From: Barthelona sp. PAP020
Taxonomy: Eukaryota > Metamonada: BaSk clade
NCBI GenBank assembly: GCA_040182905.1
Contig: JARQWU010000131.1
Span: 1-27,399 of the forward strand
Direction of reading: 5' to 3'
DNA length: 27,399 nucleotides
Positions 25,702 to 27,399 of this stretch are shown one piece after another. A program made the translations under genes and the position numbers. Positions within the stretch are counted from its first letter, which is position 1, and the number at the start of each line of letters is the position of its first letter. The notes below the pieces were generated by a model. It ran no database searches. It worked only from the letters and a program-made list of their open reading frames with translations, and was not told where the DNA came from.

Positions 25702-26247
25702 CTATCTAGCATTTGATGACAAATATCTTAATACTTCGTCAATATTGGTTTGATTTTGACAAGATATGGAATAATAAGCAACTGTTCTGTCTTGAATCGA
25801 ATCGAGTTCTAATTCTGAAACAATTTTTTTCAAAGGAACATGTTCTTTCAAATCGTTTTTATTTGCCAATATTAATAATGAAATTCCAGCCAGACTTTCT
25901 TTGGATAATAAATTGTTTATTTCTTCCTTCGCATTGGGAAAATTGTATGGATCTGCGGAATCAATCATAAAAATTATGATATCAGTGCCTTTACAGAAAC
26001 GTTCCCAACTTTTTCTGAAACGATACTGTCCACCAATGTCCCAAAATTTAAAACTAACACCTCCTCTATTATATCTAGATACTTCAAAACCAACTGTTGG
26101 CATTTGATCATCAGTAAAAGTGCCACCGGATACAACTTGTACAAAAGTCGATTTGCCTGACCTTGGCAACCCAACCAATGAAATCTCTAACTCTTGGTTA
26201 AAAAAGATGCTCCTTAACCATTCAAGAATTCGATCGAAAAATCCCAT
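25702..26247 (-). CDS. ARL8: ARL8-type small GTPase
   Basis: Arf-like GTPase that sits on lysosomes/late endosomes and recruits tethers and kinesin adaptors. 181 residues from the ATG at 26247. An amphipathic N-terminus (MGFFDRILEWLRSIFF) parallels human ARL8 (LLDWFRSLFW). G1 is GLPRSGKST (26-34), switch I MPTVGF (49-54), G3 WDIGGQ (69-74) followed by YRFRKSWERFC (ARL8: PRFRSMWERYC), G4 NKND (129-132), G5 SISC (160-163). The RFRxxWERxC and IQDR...YSISC wording is specific to ARL8 rather than ARF or ARL1. All nucleotide-binding residues are present. Unusual is Gly2, absent in animal ARL8, which starts Met-Leu or Met-Ile. Head to head with CHMP1, another endosomal gene. Confidence 0.95.
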   Translation of the reverse strand: MGFFDRILEWLRSIFFNQELEISLVGLPRSGKSTFVQVVSGGTFTDDQMPTVGFEVSRYNRGGVSFKFWDIGGQYRFRKSWERFCKGTDIIIFMIDSADPYNFPNAKEEINNLLSKESLAGISLLILANKNDLKEHVPLKKIVSELELDSIQDRTVAYYSISCQNQTNIDEVLRYLSSNAR

Positions 26248-26513
26248 TTGAAAAAAAAAAATATTCAGATAAATTCAATAAATTTGGAAGAATTAACTCT
26301 CAAATTACTTAATTTTTTATTAATATGATGCTATTGAATCTGAATTTCTGTATAATTTAAACATAAAATCTCGAACACAGAATTTTAATGAATTTATTTG
26401 ACAATTATTAGTATACATTTTTACTCTAAAGAATTTTGAAATCAACTTTATTTCTATTTGCTTCCAAGCTATTAAAATTTTTTTCTTTGGTTTATTTTTT
26501 TTAATTAAAAAAG
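26248..26513. promoter_or_regulatory. divergent intergenic region, ARL8 / CHMP1
   Basis: 266 bp with both promoters. A T-run ending TTCAA directly precedes the ARL8 ATG on the minus strand; the CHMP1 side has a T-rich tract then AATTAAAAAAG before its ATG. No other gene. Confidence 0.5.
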
Positions 26514-27122
26514 ATGTTATCAGAATCTGCAATGAACAAACTCATTGAATTGAGAATGCAGGCCAAACAATTGGAAAGGTTATCTGCGAAATCGGAAAAA
26601 GAATCCAAAAAAATGAAAAAAAAAGTTCAAAAAGCGATGCAAGATGGAAACAGAGAAATTGCAAGAATTCATGCTGAATCTGCCATTATGAAGCACAATG
26701 AATCTGTTAAGTTTTTGAAGTTATCTGCTCAGATTGATGCAGTTCATTCCAGATTAAAATCTGTGGCTGTCACATCACAAATTAGTAAACAAATGGAACA
26801 AGTTACTGGTACGTTAATTAAAGCTGCCAAACAATTAGATGTTGAAAAGGTTGAGTTGACCATGAGCAAATTCACTGAGGCTTTTGATAATTTGGAAGTC
26901 ACCACTGGTGTTATGGATATGTCTTTGGACACTGTATCTACTCCTCAAAGTACTGCTGTTGATAGTCTTTTGGATGATATTGAAGCTGAAATGAGAATGG
27001 AATCCATGGAAAAAATGGGAGCTTCAAACATCAATCTTCAAAATAATGAAATTATTTCAAACAATGCAAACAATGTATCAAATCCTGCAAAAAGAACTGT
27101 TATTGATCTTGATGGTTTGTAA
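26514..27122 (+). CDS. CHMP1: CHMP1/Did2 (Vps46) ESCRT-III protein
   Basis: ESCRT-III accessory subunit that helps recruit and regulate the Vps4 ATPase in membrane scission at endosomes and in cytokinesis. 202 residues (human CHMP1A 196). The N-terminal core is typical: LRMQAKQLERLSAKSEKESK (~13-32) with the basic alpha-1 helix, ARIHAESAIMKHNE (human ARVYAENAIRKKNE), QIDAVHSRL, then MEQVTGTLIKAAKQLD and VEKVELTMSKFTEAFDNLEV (human [20 protein letters not shown]), and VDSLLDDIEAE (human VDSLIMQIAEE). The last ~40 residues are Asn-rich and end in RTVIDLDGL; the MIM1 motif of the family (RRLAALR in human) is not evident. Family call is strong, the lost tail motif is real in the sequence as given. 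The ATG at 26514 gives a normal start. Confidence 0.93.
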   Translation: MLSESAMNKLIELRMQAKQLERLSAKSEKESKKMKKKVQKAMQDGNREIARIHAESAIMKHNESVKFLKLSAQIDAVHSRLKSVAVTSQISKQMEQVTGTLIKAAKQLDVEKVELTMSKFTEAFDNLEVTTGVMDMSLDTVSTPQSTAVDSLLDDIEAEMRMESMEKMGASNINLQNNEIISNNANNVSNPAKRTVIDLDGL

Positions 27123-27207
27123 TTTTAAACATAAATATCTTCTTTCATGATTCGTTCAAAATCAGATTTTTTTTTTTTTAATTTTCTCATTGAAACAAGA
27201 GAATTAC

Positions 27208-27399
27208 ATGAAAATAATAGAATTAAATGATGATCGGCAGAGAACAACCTTTAACTCTTTGTCAAGTCAATCTAGAAAACAAAATTCATCTTTGTATCAA
27301 GAATTAATTGAAAATGAACAAACCAAATTATCTACAAGCAAAAAACCATATCAATTAATCATAAAACCCATCAATGTTTGTTGTAGACTCAGACCGATA
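27208..27399 (+). CDS. kinesin, N-terminal fragment (cut by window edge)
   Basis: Only the first 64 codons are inside the window. After ~50 residues of polar, Lys/Asn/Ser-rich leader comes IIKPINVCCRLRPI, which matches the first beta strand of the kinesin motor domain (conventional kinesin: NIKVMCRFRPL). The P-loop and the rest lie beyond the edge, so the subfamily cannot be told. The ATG at 27208 is the first in frame after the T-run; spacing to CHMP1 is 85 bp. Confidence 0.72.
   Translation, partial: MKIIELNDDRQRTTFNSLSSQSRKQNSSLYQELIENEQTKLSTSKKPYQLIIKPINVCCRLRPI

Noticed and set aside
1-27399. tRNA, rRNA, CRISPR, transposon or toxin/defence system
   Set aside because: No B-box-like tRNA pattern, rRNA core, spaced direct repeats, transposase or reverse-transcriptase motifs were seen by eye on either strand. 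A tRNA scan and covariance search would be decisive.

Overview
The window is nuclear DNA from a unicellular eukaryote. It encodes a fused eukaryotic-type xanthine dehydrogenase, an ABCA half-transporter, ribosome-biogenesis factor PNO1, a CDT2-like WD40 protein, an LPCAT-type acyltransferase, an ASH2-type SPRY protein, an AMMECR1 protein, a FAM177-like protein, the GTPase ARL8, ESCRT-III CHMP1 and the start of a kinesin. No bacterial operon features, mobile elements, rRNA or tRNA genes, or CRISPR were seen. The DNA is very A+T-rich with long A/T homopolymers. TAA, TAG and TGA all end genes, so the code looks standard. Genes are compact and nearly intron-free. The two candidate introns begin GTTTGT, end TAG and sit within the first few codons. 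That donor and a TTCA element close to the start codons recall intron-poor protists such as Archamoebae (Entamoeba relatives) or parabasalids. The sequence alone does not settle the lineage.

Layout. Positions 1-789 hold no gene I can support. XDH (790-4665) and ABCA (4951-7254) are in tandem on +. A small orphan (7606-8028, -) is head to head with PNO1 (8100-8708, +). A very acidic orphan (8888-10279, -) is head to head with the CDT2-like gene (10355-11783, +), which is followed by the acyltransferase (11937-12959, +) and a 2013-residue ankyrin protein (13637-19678, +). The ASH2-type SPRY gene (20135-21007, -) is head to head with AMMECR1 (21078-21635, +), followed by a WD40 orphan (21775-23073, +). 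A 401-residue orphan (23416-24621, -) is head to head with the FAM177-like gene (about 24923-25334, +). ARL8 (25702-26247, -) is head to head with CHMP1 (26514-27122, +), and the kinesin gene runs off the right edge (27208-27399).

The genes do not form one pathway; this is a housekeeping stretch (purine catabolism, lipid transport and acylation, ribosome assembly, chromatin and replication control, lysosome/endosome traffic). The more notable signals are in gene structure: every minus-strand gene is single and paired head to head with a plus-strand gene, three of the pairs share only about 70-75 bp, most start codons have a TTCA close upstream, and tiny introns may sit at the start codon. Several proteins are reduced versions of their families (CHMP1 without a visible C-terminal MIM1, ASH2 as SPRY only). 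I found no convincing new multi-gene system.
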